Shown: one piece after another, positions 1 through 7,621 of the stretch
How the letters are laid out: each line of letters starts with the position of its first letter
Numbering within the stretch: position 1 is the first letter of the stretch
From: Clostridia bacterium
GTDB taxonomy: Bacteria; Bacillota; Clostridia; Oscillospirales; Acutalibacteraceae
DNA length: 64,000 bases
Assembly (NCBI GenBank): GCA_017621885.1
Contig: JAGASD010000035.1
Location: 124,001-188,000, forward strand
Reading direction: 5' to 3'
Notes under the pieces: generated by a model
The model's input: the letters and a program-made list of their open reading frames with translations, nothing else
Database searches by the model: none
Told to the model about the DNA's origin: nothing
Program-made: the position numbers and the translations under genes

Positions 1-83
1 TATGCAAGAGCTTCCTTAGGCTGTAAGCCGTCGCCGCCAGGTGTTGTGCCGTACAGCTTGTGTAACAAATCGTTGATCTTCAT
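1..83 (-). CDS. 5' fragment of an unrecognised protein
   Basis: Only the first 27 codons lie in the window; the gene continues past its left edge. It begins MKINDLLHKLYG and carries a Gly-rich GTTPGGDG stretch. The ATG follows a good SD (AAGGTGAG, 4-5 nt spacing), which makes it credible as a real gene. It lies 25 nt downstream of the cyclophilin gene on the same strand, so the two may be co-transcribed. No family can be assigned from this fragment. Confidence 0.55.
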   Translation of the reverse strand, partial: MKINDLLHKLYGTTPGGDGLQPKEALA

Positions 84-108
84 TTTCTCACCTTATATCT
101 TTCAATTT

Positions 109-603
109 TTATTCAACAATTTCAACAGTTTTCATAACGATGGGCTCAACGGGTGTTGAACGCTCACCGCCGAAGCTCATTCTGCGGTCGATTTTAAGGA
201 AATCATCAACTGTTTCCATACCCTCGACAACCTTGCCGAATGCGGCATACTGACCGTCAAGGAAGTTGCAGTTACCGTAGCAGATAAAGAACTGACTGCT
301 TGCGGAATCGGGATGCCGGGAACGAGCCATTGAAACAACACCGCGGGTGTGTGAAAGTGTGTTCATAACACCGTTCATTGCAAACTCACCTTTGATATTC
401 TTACCGCTGCCGCCACAACCTGTTCCCTCAGGGTCACCGCCCTGAGCCATAAAATCATCAATTACTCTGTGGAAACCGAGTCCGTTATAAAATCCGTCTT
501 TTACAAGACTCAAAAAATTTTCACAAGTGATGGGGGCTTGTTCGGGACAAAGCTCAATCACAAAGGTCTGCCCGTTTTCCATAGTTACTTTTACTTTTGA
601 CAT
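109..603 (-). CDS. Peptidyl-prolyl cis-trans isomerase, cyclophilin type
   Basis: Single-domain cyclophilin of 164 residues, the usual size for a bacterial cytoplasmic enzyme. It should catalyse cis-trans isomerisation of Xaa-Pro bonds during folding. Family landmarks are visible: FHRVI with the catalytic Arg near residue 46, then QGGDP, the GVVSMAR strand, SQFFI and FLDGQYAAFGKV near the end. There is no signal peptide or lipobox, so it is probably cytosolic. The ATG lies 4 nt after the stop of the upstream dockerin gene, with a weak GGTG-type SD inside that gene's last codons, which suggests translational coupling. Confidence 0.93.
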   Translation of the reverse strand: MSKVKVTMENGQTFVIELCPEQAPITCENFLSLVKDGFYNGLGFHRVIDDFMAQGGDPEGTGCGGSGKNIKGEFAMNGVMNTLSHTRGVVSMARSRHPDSASSQFFICYGNCNFLDGQYAAFGKVVEGMETVDDFLKIDRRMSFGGERSTPVEPIVMKTVEIVE

Positions 604-607
604 ATTA

Positions 608-1666
608 TTACACCGTTACCCTGTTCATTACGTAGTTTTCGTTTGCGTTTGTTGTTGTTACGGTTTTCATAACAAGATCAGAATCCTTTTGAGGAGCAGC
701 CGTTATATCAACCACATAGTTATACGTATAATCTGCATAAAGGCTGTCACCCGTGCGGTAATCCTGCTTGTAAATAATTGTACCGTTGCTGAAGGAAACC
801 TTGTTAACGGTTGAACCGTCGCTTTCGTCAAAAGCAGGAATATTAAAGATTTTTCCGTAAGGAAGAGCCTGCCTTTTTGAGAAGCCCGCAGCACCCGTGG
901 GATATTCATCACCGACATAGGTAACATCATTCATTTTAATTGTATAAACAATGCTGCCGCTTTCAACGGTGCAGGTAATAGACTTAATATCAGCCAACGT
1001 AAGTCTGCTTGACCAGCCGAGATTGTTTACGGGGAAATATGTATAATGGCTGTTTGAAGCCTTGGCAACTGTTTTGGCTGTTATCTGAGGCTCATAAGCC
1101 TCCTGTGCTTCAACACGCATTTGTTCAAGCTGAGCCTTCATTTCCGCATCGAGAGCCACATTATAAGGGAAAGTGTTCATCAATTTTATGATTTTTTCAA
1201 CATACTCATCAAATTCAAGATTCGTTACGTTCATACTTGAAATGGGAGCATTCATTGTTGTTACCTTGATTGAAGGGCAAACCATTGTTGCAGTCTTTTC
1301 AAAACCGGGTCTTTTGGTTTTAACCGAGTTAATGCCTTCATTGAAGAGCGCAAGTGCCTCCTCCTGATTTACGGGTGAATCAACGCCTGCGACAACGCGA
1401 AGCACCTTTTGCGCGTCAACTACCGAAACCACACCGTCCGCATCGTAGTCATAATCATTTGCGTCGCCCTCGACAATGCCTGCGGCAACTTTGAGATACT
1501 GTGAAGCATCTGCAGTTGTGAGCGAGCCGTTTCCGTCCGCATCGATTTTCTGAAGCTTCGCCATAGCACTTTCTGCCATTTCGGTGTCACTTGCAGCTGA
1601 TGCGTTAACGCTGAAAATACCGACAGCTATACACAACACAAGCAAAAACGATAATAATTTTTTCAA
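608..1666 (-). CDS. Secreted protein with an N-terminal dockerin module
   Basis: About 352 residues. An N-terminal signal peptide (KKLLSFLLVLCIAVG, ending near NASAAS) is followed almost at once by two dockerin-like calcium loops, DADGNGSLTTAD and DYDADGVVSVVD, each followed by a helix containing LKVAAG or LRVVAG (about residues 35-98). The remaining 250 residues match no family I recognise. I chose the TTG at 1666 because an AAAGGTGAT SD lies just upstream; the in-frame GTG further up falls inside that SD. Dockerins normally dock a protein to a cohesin scaffold outside the cell, and placing one at the N-terminus is less usual. The cyclophilin gene follows after 4 nt. Confidence 0.8.
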   Translation of the reverse strand: MKKLLSFLLVLCIAVGIFSVNASAASDTEMAESAMAKLQKIDADGNGSLTTADASQYLKVAAGIVEGDANDYDYDADGVVSVVDAQKVLRVVAGVDSPVNQEEALALFNEGINSVKTKRPGFEKTATMVCPSIKVTTMNAPISSMNVTNLEFDEYVEKIIKLMNTFPYNVALDAEMKAQLEQMRVEAQEAYEPQITAKTVAKASNSHYTYFPVNNLGWSSRLTLADIKSITCTVESGSIVYTIKMNDVTYVGDEYPTGAAGFSKRQALPYGKIFNIPAFDESDGSTVNKVSFSNGTIIYKQDYRTGDSLYADYTYNYVVDITAAPQKDSDLVMKTVTTTNANENYVMNRVTV

Positions 1667-1697
1667 AACAATCACCTTTCCTTAGAAATAAGAGAAT

Positions 1698-2360
1698 TTA
1701 TTTAAAGTTAAACGCGGCCTTCAAGAAGAGCAATGTTTGCTCAACTATCATATCATCACTTTCATCTGCCTGTTTACCTGTGTAGATGAAAAACCTCTCC
1801 TTATAATAAGGACAAGCCGTAGAAAACTGCAGCATCATAAAAACACTGTGCAGTAAATATGCAAAAAATGCGGGATTTGCATCTGCACGTACATCACCCG
1901 TTTCCTGGGCAACGCTGATTGTGCGTGTATAAACAGATGCCGATACTGCTTCAATCCGTTGCGAAAGCTCGTTTAAAAACTCTGAATTCTCACCGGTTGT
2001 AAGAGAACAGTAAAGCTTGATTAACTCAGGCTCGGCACGGGAAAAATTCAATAAAGCACGAATAATTTTCTCCGCCTTCAGAAGAATATCCTCCTCTGAT
2101 GAAGCAAGACCTAACAAGAAATTTTCAAGAGTTGTAAGGCCTTCCTGCACAATCATTGTGAAAAGGCTTTCTTTATTGTCAAAATACTTGTAAACAGAGC
2201 CTACGCTTATTCCTGATTTTTTTGCTATCTGCTGAATTGAGGTATTCTCAAAACCGTTGTTTGCAAACTCTTCTCTTGCAACACAAAGAATTCTTTCACG
2301 CTTTTCCTGCGGAAGCTTTTCAAACGCAGCCTTGCACAACTGTGTTTTATTCTGTTCCAT
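1698..2360 (-). CDS. TetR/AcrR family transcriptional regulator
   Basis: About 220 residues. The N-terminal 60 residues form a TetR helix-turn-helix (TSIQQIAKKSGISVGSVYKYFDNKESLF); the C-terminal helical part is the usual divergent ligand and dimer domain. I start it at MEQNK because a GAGGTGG SD stands 4-5 nt upstream, whereas the longer frame lacks one. A 7-bp inverted repeat overlaps its own -10 hexamer, so autorepression is likely. The ligand cannot be inferred. The downstream dockerin gene is only 31 nt away and may be read from the same transcript. Confidence 0.9.
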   Translation of the reverse strand: MEQNKTQLCKAAFEKLPQEKRERILCVAREEFANNGFENTSIQQIAKKSGISVGSVYKYFDNKESLFTMIVQEGLTTLENFLLGLASSEEDILLKAEKIIRALLNFSRAEPELIKLYCSLTTGENSEFLNELSQRIEAVSASVYTRTISVAQETGDVRADANPAFFAYLLHSVFMMLQFSTACPYYKERFFIYTGKQADESDDMIVEQTLLFLKAAFNFK

Positions 2361-2386
2361 TTTCCACCTCGTGAACATAATTCTCC

Positions 2387-2428
2387 ATAGTTACATTTAA
2401 CTATAGCATTTTTATTCAAAAAATGCAA
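2387..2428 (-). promoter_or_regulatory. Promoter and probable operator of the tetR gene
   Basis: On the minus strand TTGCAT (2423-2428), a 17-nt spacer and TATAGT (2400-2405) form a sigma-A promoter. The inverted repeat ATAGTTA-CATT-TAACTAT (2387-2404) covers the -10 hexamer and the expected start point. This is the arrangement of an autoregulated TetR operator; binding is inferred. Confidence 0.65.
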
Positions 2429-2444
2429 CAAAAACAAAAAAATC

Positions 2445-2464
2445 ACCCGCCAAAAATGACGGGC
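2445..2464 (-). terminator. Intrinsic terminator of the CDF exporter gene
   Basis: Minus-strand hairpin with arms CCCGTC and GGCGGG (one G-T pair) and a 6-nt loop, followed by GATTTTTTTG. It lies 25 nt after the exporter stop and just upstream of the tetR promoter, so it insulates the two units. Confidence 0.7.
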
Positions 2465-2488
2465 ATTTTTTGTTTACTGTTTATAAAA

Positions 2489-3409
2489 TTATTTGTGCAT
2501 ATCACAATACAGTTTTTTGCACTCCTCAACGTCAAGCTGTACCGTCAGGTGATCGACACCAAGCTCCCAGCTTAATTTTTCAATACTCCTCTTAACCTCT
2601 TTGTAAAAATTTATATCTGTATCGTCAGGAATTCTGATGTGAACAGTTGCCATAATTTTCTCTCCTTCAAACGTCCACACGTGAAGATGATGAATATCAC
2701 TTACACCGGGGAGCTCCGAAAGCGCTTTTTTGTAATCTGTAACAGAAAAATCCTCCGGTACTTTTTCGAGAAAAATTTCAAAAACTTCAACAAGATTTAT
2801 TATAGACTGCACAAGAAGATATACCGCTATAATCAGAGAAATGATTATATCAACAAAATTCCATTGAAGGAAATAAACAAAGAAACCACCCACAAGAACC
2901 GCTACCCAGCTGAGCACATCTTCAAGAAGATGTAATTTTATGGCTTTTTCGTTAGCACCCTTACCCTTTGACGTCTTTAAAACAGCCGCGCCGTTTATAA
3001 TTATGCCCAAAACAGCCAGCAACAGCATACCGAGTCCGTGTACCTCGGCAGGCTCCTTGAACCTTTCAACCGCACCGAAAATGACAACGGCACTGCCGCA
3101 TACAAGTATCAACGAGGTTATTGCCGCAGAAACAAGGGAATAACGGCGATATCCGTATGTGTATTTATCGTCGGGCTTCTTTTTGGAGCGTCTTTCAAAA
3201 AACCAAGCACAGGCGATGGCAATACAGTCGCCAAAATCATGAATTGCATCGGAAATAACCGCAAAGCTGTTTGTGAACAGCCCACCGAAAAACTCAATCA
3301 GAACAAAAACCGTATTCAGAAAAAATGCTGTTTTTATACCTTTTTCTGCATCGTGATTATGAAAATCAGCATGCGACTTGTGAATATGTGAATGATTATG
3401 CTTCTTCAT
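2489..3409 (-). CDS. Cation diffusion facilitator (zinc-type efflux protein)
   Basis: 306 residues, six predicted membrane helices and a C-terminal cytoplasmic ferredoxin-like domain, standard for CDF exporters of the CzcD/ZitB type. The intramembrane metal site reads HxxxD in helix 2 (HDFGD) and HxxxD in helix 5 (HLLED), the pattern associated with zinc transport. The N-terminus is His-rich (HNHSHIH, HADFHNH), also typical of zinc CDFs. It should exchange cytosolic Zn(II), perhaps Cd or Co, for protons. Its start codon overlaps the end of the ArsR-type gene by 14 nt, so the two form a tight metal-controlled operon. Confidence 0.92.
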   Translation of the reverse strand: MKKHNHSHIHKSHADFHNHDAEKGIKTAFFLNTVFVLIEFFGGLFTNSFAVISDAIHDFGDCIAIACAWFFERRSKKKPDDKYTYGYRRYSLVSAAITSLILVCGSAVVIFGAVERFKEPAEVHGLGMLLLAVLGIIINGAAVLKTSKGKGANEKAIKLHLLEDVLSWVAVLVGGFFVYFLQWNFVDIIISLIIAVYLLVQSIINLVEVFEIFLEKVPEDFSVTDYKKALSELPGVSDIHHLHVWTFEGEKIMATVHIRIPDDTDINFYKEVKRSIEKLSWELGVDHLTVQLDVEECKKLYCDMHK

Positions 3410-3758
3410 AAAGATGCTCTACCGCCTTTTCAAAAATATCTTTTATGTGATTATCAGCAAGAGAATAAAAAACAACCTTACCTTCTCGCCTGTTTTTTAC
3501 AAGACCTGCATCCTTTAAAACTCTTAACTGATGTGAAACCGCTGATTTTGTCATTCCCAACAGAACGGCAATATCACAGACACACAGCTCACTCTTATCT
3601 AATCCCCAGAGAATTTTCACCCTTGTACTGTCAGCAAAAATTCTGAAAAAATCAGAAACATCCGCAACGTCTTCATCTGACGGCATTGTGTTTTTAACAA
3701 CACTCACCGTGCTTTCGTGCAAAACGTCACAATCGCAAAATCCGGCTGTTCTTTTCAC
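3396..3758 (-). CDS. ArsR/SmtB-family metal-sensing repressor
   Basis: About 120 residues with a winged helix (TKSAVSHQLRVLKDAGLV). Two metal sites can be read. The alpha-3N type has ELCVCDIA plus an N-terminal CDC, as in CadC. The alpha-5 type has DNH, then His eleven residues on, then Glu three further (D-x-H-x10-H-x2-E), matching the SmtB/CzrA zinc-sensing spacing. A Zn/Cd/Pb-responsive repressor of the following exporter is therefore likely. I prefer the GTG at 3758, which follows an AGGTGGTGA SD; an in-frame GTG at 3770 lies inside that SD. Confidence 0.92.
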   Translation of the reverse strand: MKRTAGFCDCDVLHESTVSVVKNTMPSDEDVADVSDFFRIFADSTRVKILWGLDKSELCVCDIAVLLGMTKSAVSHQLRVLKDAGLVKNRREGKVVFYSLADNHIKDIFEKAVEHLYEEA

Positions 3759-3773
3759 GTTATTCACCACCTG

Positions 3774-3828
3774 ATACAGTTGAACAAATATTCAACTGTA
3801 TTATACTCTGCAGCTTTGCTTTTGTCAA
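3774..3828 (-). promoter_or_regulatory. Promoter and SmtB-type operator of the metal-efflux operon
   Basis: Minus-strand promoter TTGACA (3823-3828), 17-nt spacer, TATAAT (3800-3805), a perfect sigma-A consensus. A perfect 11-bp inverted repeat (ATACAGTTGAA / TTCAACTGTAT, 6-bp centre, 3774-3801) overlaps the -10 edge and the start site. It contains TGAAC-N4-TTCA, the hallmark of 12-2-12 SmtB/CzrA/CadC operators. Strong basal transcription shut by the metal-free repressor is inferred. Confidence 0.88.
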
Positions 3829-3871
3829 TCCGTATTTACTTTTTTTACCTCGCATAATTAACAATTTGTTA

Positions 3872-3900
3872 TTGAAATAAAAATTAATATGCATTATAAT
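3872..3900 (+). promoter_or_regulatory. Promoter of the fibronectin-III/dockerin gene
   Basis: TTGAAA (3872-3877), 17-nt spacer and TATAAT (3895-3900) lie 37 nt upstream of the ATG at 3937, which has the SD ACAGGAGG. No operator-like repeat is evident. Confidence 0.7.
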
Positions 3901-3936
3901 GTATTCGTATTATTGTATTTTACAGGAGGTCTTTTA

Positions 3937-6900
3937 ATGAAAAAAGCGCGTTTTACAACAAAAGCTTTGCTCTCTTTCATTATCGTTGTAATGCTTATCG
4001 GATCAATGAGTGTTTTATCCTTTGCAGCCGATACATTCACAAACGCTAATTTGAGCTACGGTGAAATTGTTCCCACCGATTCAAAGCTTGATGCTCAGAA
4101 GCAGTCTTACACATTTTACGGTGATTCTGCCGAGCTTTATTTTATGCAGATAAGCAAGGGCAGAACCGGTGCCCATTTCTGTATAGAAATTTTTAACGAC
4201 AAATCTTACCAGAATCAGATTCAGAGCTACTCTGCTCCTTACAGCATCACCGCAGGTAACAAGGCTCTCAAGCTTACCTGGAACTTCAAAAACCTCGGAA
4301 GCGGTGCATACTACGGAAGATGCTACTCTTATGTTGAAAACGAAGACAACAGAACAATTGACTCTGCTTCTATGAAAACCTTCGTCATCAATATTGACCG
4401 TTTAAGCAAGCGCGAAGTCAAGCTTGTTTCTAACGTAAACACAGCAAACGGCCCCAGAATCACCTGGGAAGCTGTTCCCACCGCAAAAACATATAACGTT
4501 TACAGACGTGCCGCGGGCGAAAAAGGCTGGACGTATCTCTACACTGAAAGAAACGGTGCAACAAGCTATACCGACACTAAGGCAACAAGCGGTAAGTATT
4601 ATGCCTACACCGTTAAATGCTATGACGGAAAATATGTCAGTCTTTATAACACAAAGGGTCTTAACAGTTTGTATCTCGGTATGCCCGAAATTTCCGTAAA
4701 CGGAAACGGTGCAGCAGGTATTGCCACACTCAAATGGAACAAGGTTGCAGGCGCTACGGGCTACTACGTTTACCGTAAGGGCGGTTCATTAAGCGACTAC
4801 AACTGGAAGCTTATTGCGACAATCAAAAACGGAAGCACAATATCTTATTCAGACAGCACCGCAAAGAGCACCGACTGGCAGTACACATACACCGTAAAGG
4901 CTTTCAACGGTAAATACGTAAGTGCTTATAAATATTCCGGTGTTGATTTTGACTACATTCCCGCTCCTACCCTTTCGAGAGCATATTCTTATGAAAACGG
5001 TATGAGAATTGAATGGAAATCAACAAATCCCAACGTCACGAAATATTACGTTTACCGTAAAGACGGCACATCATGGAAATATCTCGGTGCTGCAACAAAC
5101 AAATTCTTTATTGACACCACCGCAGCTTCAAACACAACCTACACTTACACGGTAAAGGCCGTTTCCGACACCAATGCGGGTGCATACAATGCAACAGGTA
5201 TTACTGCAAAATTCTTAAAAGCCCCTGTTCTTCAGAAGCTTACGTTTGATGCTTCATATAAAGCATTGGTTAAATGGGAAAAGGTTAACGGTGCCGCAGG
5301 ATATAAGGTTTACAGAAAAGTTGCAGATGCAAAAAGCTGGGCGCTTATTTCTACAATCAAAAACGGCGCAACCACCTATTACAATGATGCGTCAGGTAAA
5401 GCAAGCGGTGTCAAATACACCTACACAGTACGTGCTTACGACAGCAAAAACCTCCACAGTTATTTTGATATAGACGGCACATCGGCTATCTGTCTTGCAA
5501 AGCCTGTATTCGCAGTTTCACAGGTCTTTGACGAAAACGACAATTCAAGCATAGAGGTTAAATGGTCTGCAATTAACGGTGCAACCAAATATAACGTTTA
5601 CAGACGCATTCCGGGAGGCACTTGGCAGTACCTTGTTCTCAACACTCCCGAAACGGTTTACGCTGATACAACAGCAGAAATCGGTATTATGTATGAATAT
5701 GCGGTAAGAGCACTTAATAACAACGGTGATATAAGTTATTTCTATACCCGTACAATAAAACCCGTTGCAAGACCCGTTATTGAATCCGTTACAGTTTCAC
5801 AGGACGGCACAAAGGTAATCTGGGGCGCTATCGAAAATGCAGATTCTTACACAGTTTACAGAAAGGCTGAAATTGCTGACGGTTGGGAGGCAATTGCAAC
5901 CGTAACAGAGGCTGAATACCTTGATGCATCCGAAGAAGCAAAAACACAGCATTTCTATTACACGGTTTCTGCTACATTCGGTGAAACAGAAAGCTCTGTA
6001 CGCGACGGTGTTGCAAACTTCGTTCTTGCAGAAATCTTTGCAGAGTTTGTTCCCGCAACAGAAGGAAGCAAGCCTGCAATTCAGGTTACCGTTAATTATG
6101 AAGACGGTGCAATGGCAGGTATATTCAAAAGCGTAAACGAGGAATCCCCCGTTCTTCTTGAAGGTGTTAAAGACAGCTTCAACGATACAGAAATTGAACA
6201 AGGCGCACAGTACACCTACACACTTATTGTCACTATGCCGGGCAAGCTTGAAAACCGTGTTTCCGCAACCGCTAAGCATCCCCTTCCCCCTCTTGCAAAA
6301 GCACTTATCACAAGCTGTGAGGGCAATTACAACGAGGGCGATCCCTTCATCGTATTGACTTGGAACGGTGTTGAATTTGCAGACGAATACATCGTTTACA
6401 GAGCTGAAAACGGCGGTGAATGGGTTGAGGTAGGAAAAGTTCCTGCTGAACCGGAAACACCCGATATACCCGAAACCGACGAACCCACTACAGAGCCGAG
6501 CGAGCCTGATGTTCCCGAAACCGACGAACCTACTACAGAGCCAACCGAACCGAGTGTTCCCGAAACAGAGGAAATAACAGAAGCTGAAGAAGAACCTTTG
6601 TATGGCACTGATAGTGAAACAACTACAACCGTTGAAGAAGAAACAACTACAGAGCCTGATACAACAGAACCCGACGAGGAAGACCCCACAGAGCCCGTAG
6701 TTCCCGAGAAGACTTACACATTCAAGGATGAAAATGTTTCTTCCGAAATCGAATACACCTACAAGGTTGTGGCAGTTGCTACAAAATCTGAAAGAGAAGC
6801 TTCAGAATCAGATACAGCCTCCTGCTTAGTTAAAACCCTTCTTGATAAGCTTACGGGCATTAAGTTCGCAGCAGAAAAAGCAGAGCCCCTTAAAGTTGCG

Positions 6901-7524
6901 GTAACGATTTCATGGGACGAGGTTAAATATGCGGAAAGATATGAAATCCGTCGCAGAGAAGGTGATTCAGAGCCTGAGCTTATCGCAATTATTTCTGCAG
7001 AAAAGGAACTTAGTTTCACAGACGTTGTAAGAATAAACAGAGAATTCACCTACGAGATTACAGCCTTCTCAGAAGATAGAGGCCAGGTTAAAAATGAAGC
7101 CGACTTCTGTTGGACAGAGGTTCCTCCCGTACCCACCGACGAGGAATGCCTTACAGTTGTTGATGGTATGACTTATATCGAAAACGGTCTCATTATTACA
7201 GATAACTATATGATTGATGACATATCTATCCTTCTTGCCGCAAACGATGAATATTCTATAGAGGTGCAGTCCTCAAGTGATTTCATCTGCACAGGTGCCG
7301 CAATTGATATTTATCTTGATGGATACAAGCTGAAATCATACACTGTTATTGTAAAAGGTGATATTGATTCCGACGGTATTTGTGATGCTTTTGATTACGC
7401 AGAGCTTGAAAAAATAGTTAACGGTCACATCACTGCTGACGACAATACAACTCTTGCCGCTGACTTAAACAATGACGGTATAATTGATGCTGCTGACCTT
7501 GAATTGATGTTAGAAAAACTTTAA
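3937..7524 (+). CDS. Large secreted fibronectin-III repeat protein with C-terminal dockerin
   Basis: 1195 residues starting MKKARFTTK after an AGGAGG SD; the upstream in-frame ATG has none. A signal peptide ends near LSFAAD. There follow roughly nine fibronectin-III-like repeats of about 90 residues, recognised by recurrent YxVYRK/YxVYRR and YTYTVKA segments. A Pro/Thr/Glu linker (about residues 840-930) interrupts the eighth repeat. The last 56 residues form a dockerin with loops DIDSDGICDAFD and DLNNDGIIDAAD. No catalytic domain is visible, so it looks like a surface or cellulosome-like structural or adhesive component. Confidence 0.85.
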   Translation: MKKARFTTKALLSFIIVVMLIGSMSVLSFAADTFTNANLSYGEIVPTDSKLDAQKQSYTFYGDSAELYFMQISKGRTGAHFCIEIFNDKSYQNQIQSYSAPYSITAGNKALKLTWNFKNLGSGAYYGRCYSYVENEDNRTIDSASMKTFVINIDRLSKREVKLVSNVNTANGPRITWEAVPTAKTYNVYRRAAGEKGWTYLYTERNGATSYTDTKATSGKYYAYTVKCYDGKYVSLYNTKGLNSLYLGMPEISVNGNGAAGIATLKWNKVAGATGYYVYRKGGSLSDYNWKLIATIKNGSTISYSDSTAKSTDWQYTYTVKAFNGKYVSAYKYSGVDFDYIPAPTLSRAYSYENGMRIEWKSTNPNVTKYYVYRKDGTSWKYLGAATNKFFIDTTAASNTTYTYTVKAVSDTNAGAYNATGITAKFLKAPVLQKLTFDASYKALVKWEKVNGAAGYKVYRKVADAKSWALISTIKNGATTYYNDASGKASGVKYTYTVRAYDSKNLHSYFDIDGTSAICLAKPVFAVSQVFDENDNSSIEVKWSAINGATKYNVYRRIPGGTWQYLVLNTPETVYADTTAEIGIMYEYAVRALNNNGDISYFYTRTIKPVARPVIESVTVSQDGTKVIWGAIENADSYTVYRKAEIADGWEAIATVTEAEYLDASEEAKTQHFYYTVSATFGETESSVRDGVANFVLAEIFAEFVPATEGSKPAIQVTVNYEDGAMAGIFKSVNEESPVLLEGVKDSFNDTEIEQGAQYTYTLIVTMPGKLENRVSATAKHPLPPLAKALITSCEGNYNEGDPFIVLTWNGVEFADEYIVYRAENGGEWVEVGKVPAEPETPDIPETDEPTTEPSEPDVPETDEPTTEPTEPSVPETEEITEAEEEPLYGTDSETTTTVEEETTTEPDTTEPDEEDPTEPVVPEKTYTFKDENVSSEIEYTYKVVAVATKSEREASESDTASCLVKTLLDKLTGIKFAAEKAEPLKVAVTISWDEVKYAERYEIRRREGDSEPELIAIISAEKELSFTDVVRINREFTYEITAFSEDRGQVKNEADFCWTEVPPVPTDEECLTVVDGMTYIENGLIITDNYMIDDISILLAANDEYSIEVQSSSDFICTGAAIDIYLDGYKLKSYTVIVKGDIDSDGICDAFDYAELEKIVNGHITADDNTTLAADLNNDGIIDAADLELMLEKL

Positions 7525-7529
7525 TTTAC

Positions 7530-7568
7530 AAAAACCGTGTTTCTCTTAATTTGAGAAACACGGTTTTT
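7530..7568 (+). terminator. Intrinsic terminator of the Fn3/dockerin gene
   Basis: Perfect 16-bp arms (AAAAACCGTGTTTCTC and its complement) with a 7-nt loop, ending in a T run, 5 nt after the stop codon. Confidence 0.9.
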
Positions 7569-7572
7569 TATT

Positions 7573-7606
7573 AAAAGAGCTCGATGCCTGAACATCGAGC
7601 TCTTTT
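7573..7606 (-). terminator. Intrinsic terminator of the sugar transporter gene
   Basis: Perfect 14-bp arms AAAAGAGCTCGATG / CATCGAGCTCTTTT around a 6-nt loop, just beyond the end of the minus-strand transporter. It stands back to back with the preceding terminator between convergent genes. Confidence 0.85.
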
Positions 7607-7621
7607 GATTATAATTTATTT

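Noticed and set aside
5797..6279. 160-codon Cys-rich minus-strand frame
   Set aside because: Antisense shadow inside the fibronectin-III repeats; no SD or domain.
6396..6689. Minus-strand open frame rich in Ser, Gly and Val
   Set aside because: It is the antisense of the Thr/Pro/Glu linker of the fibronectin-III protein.
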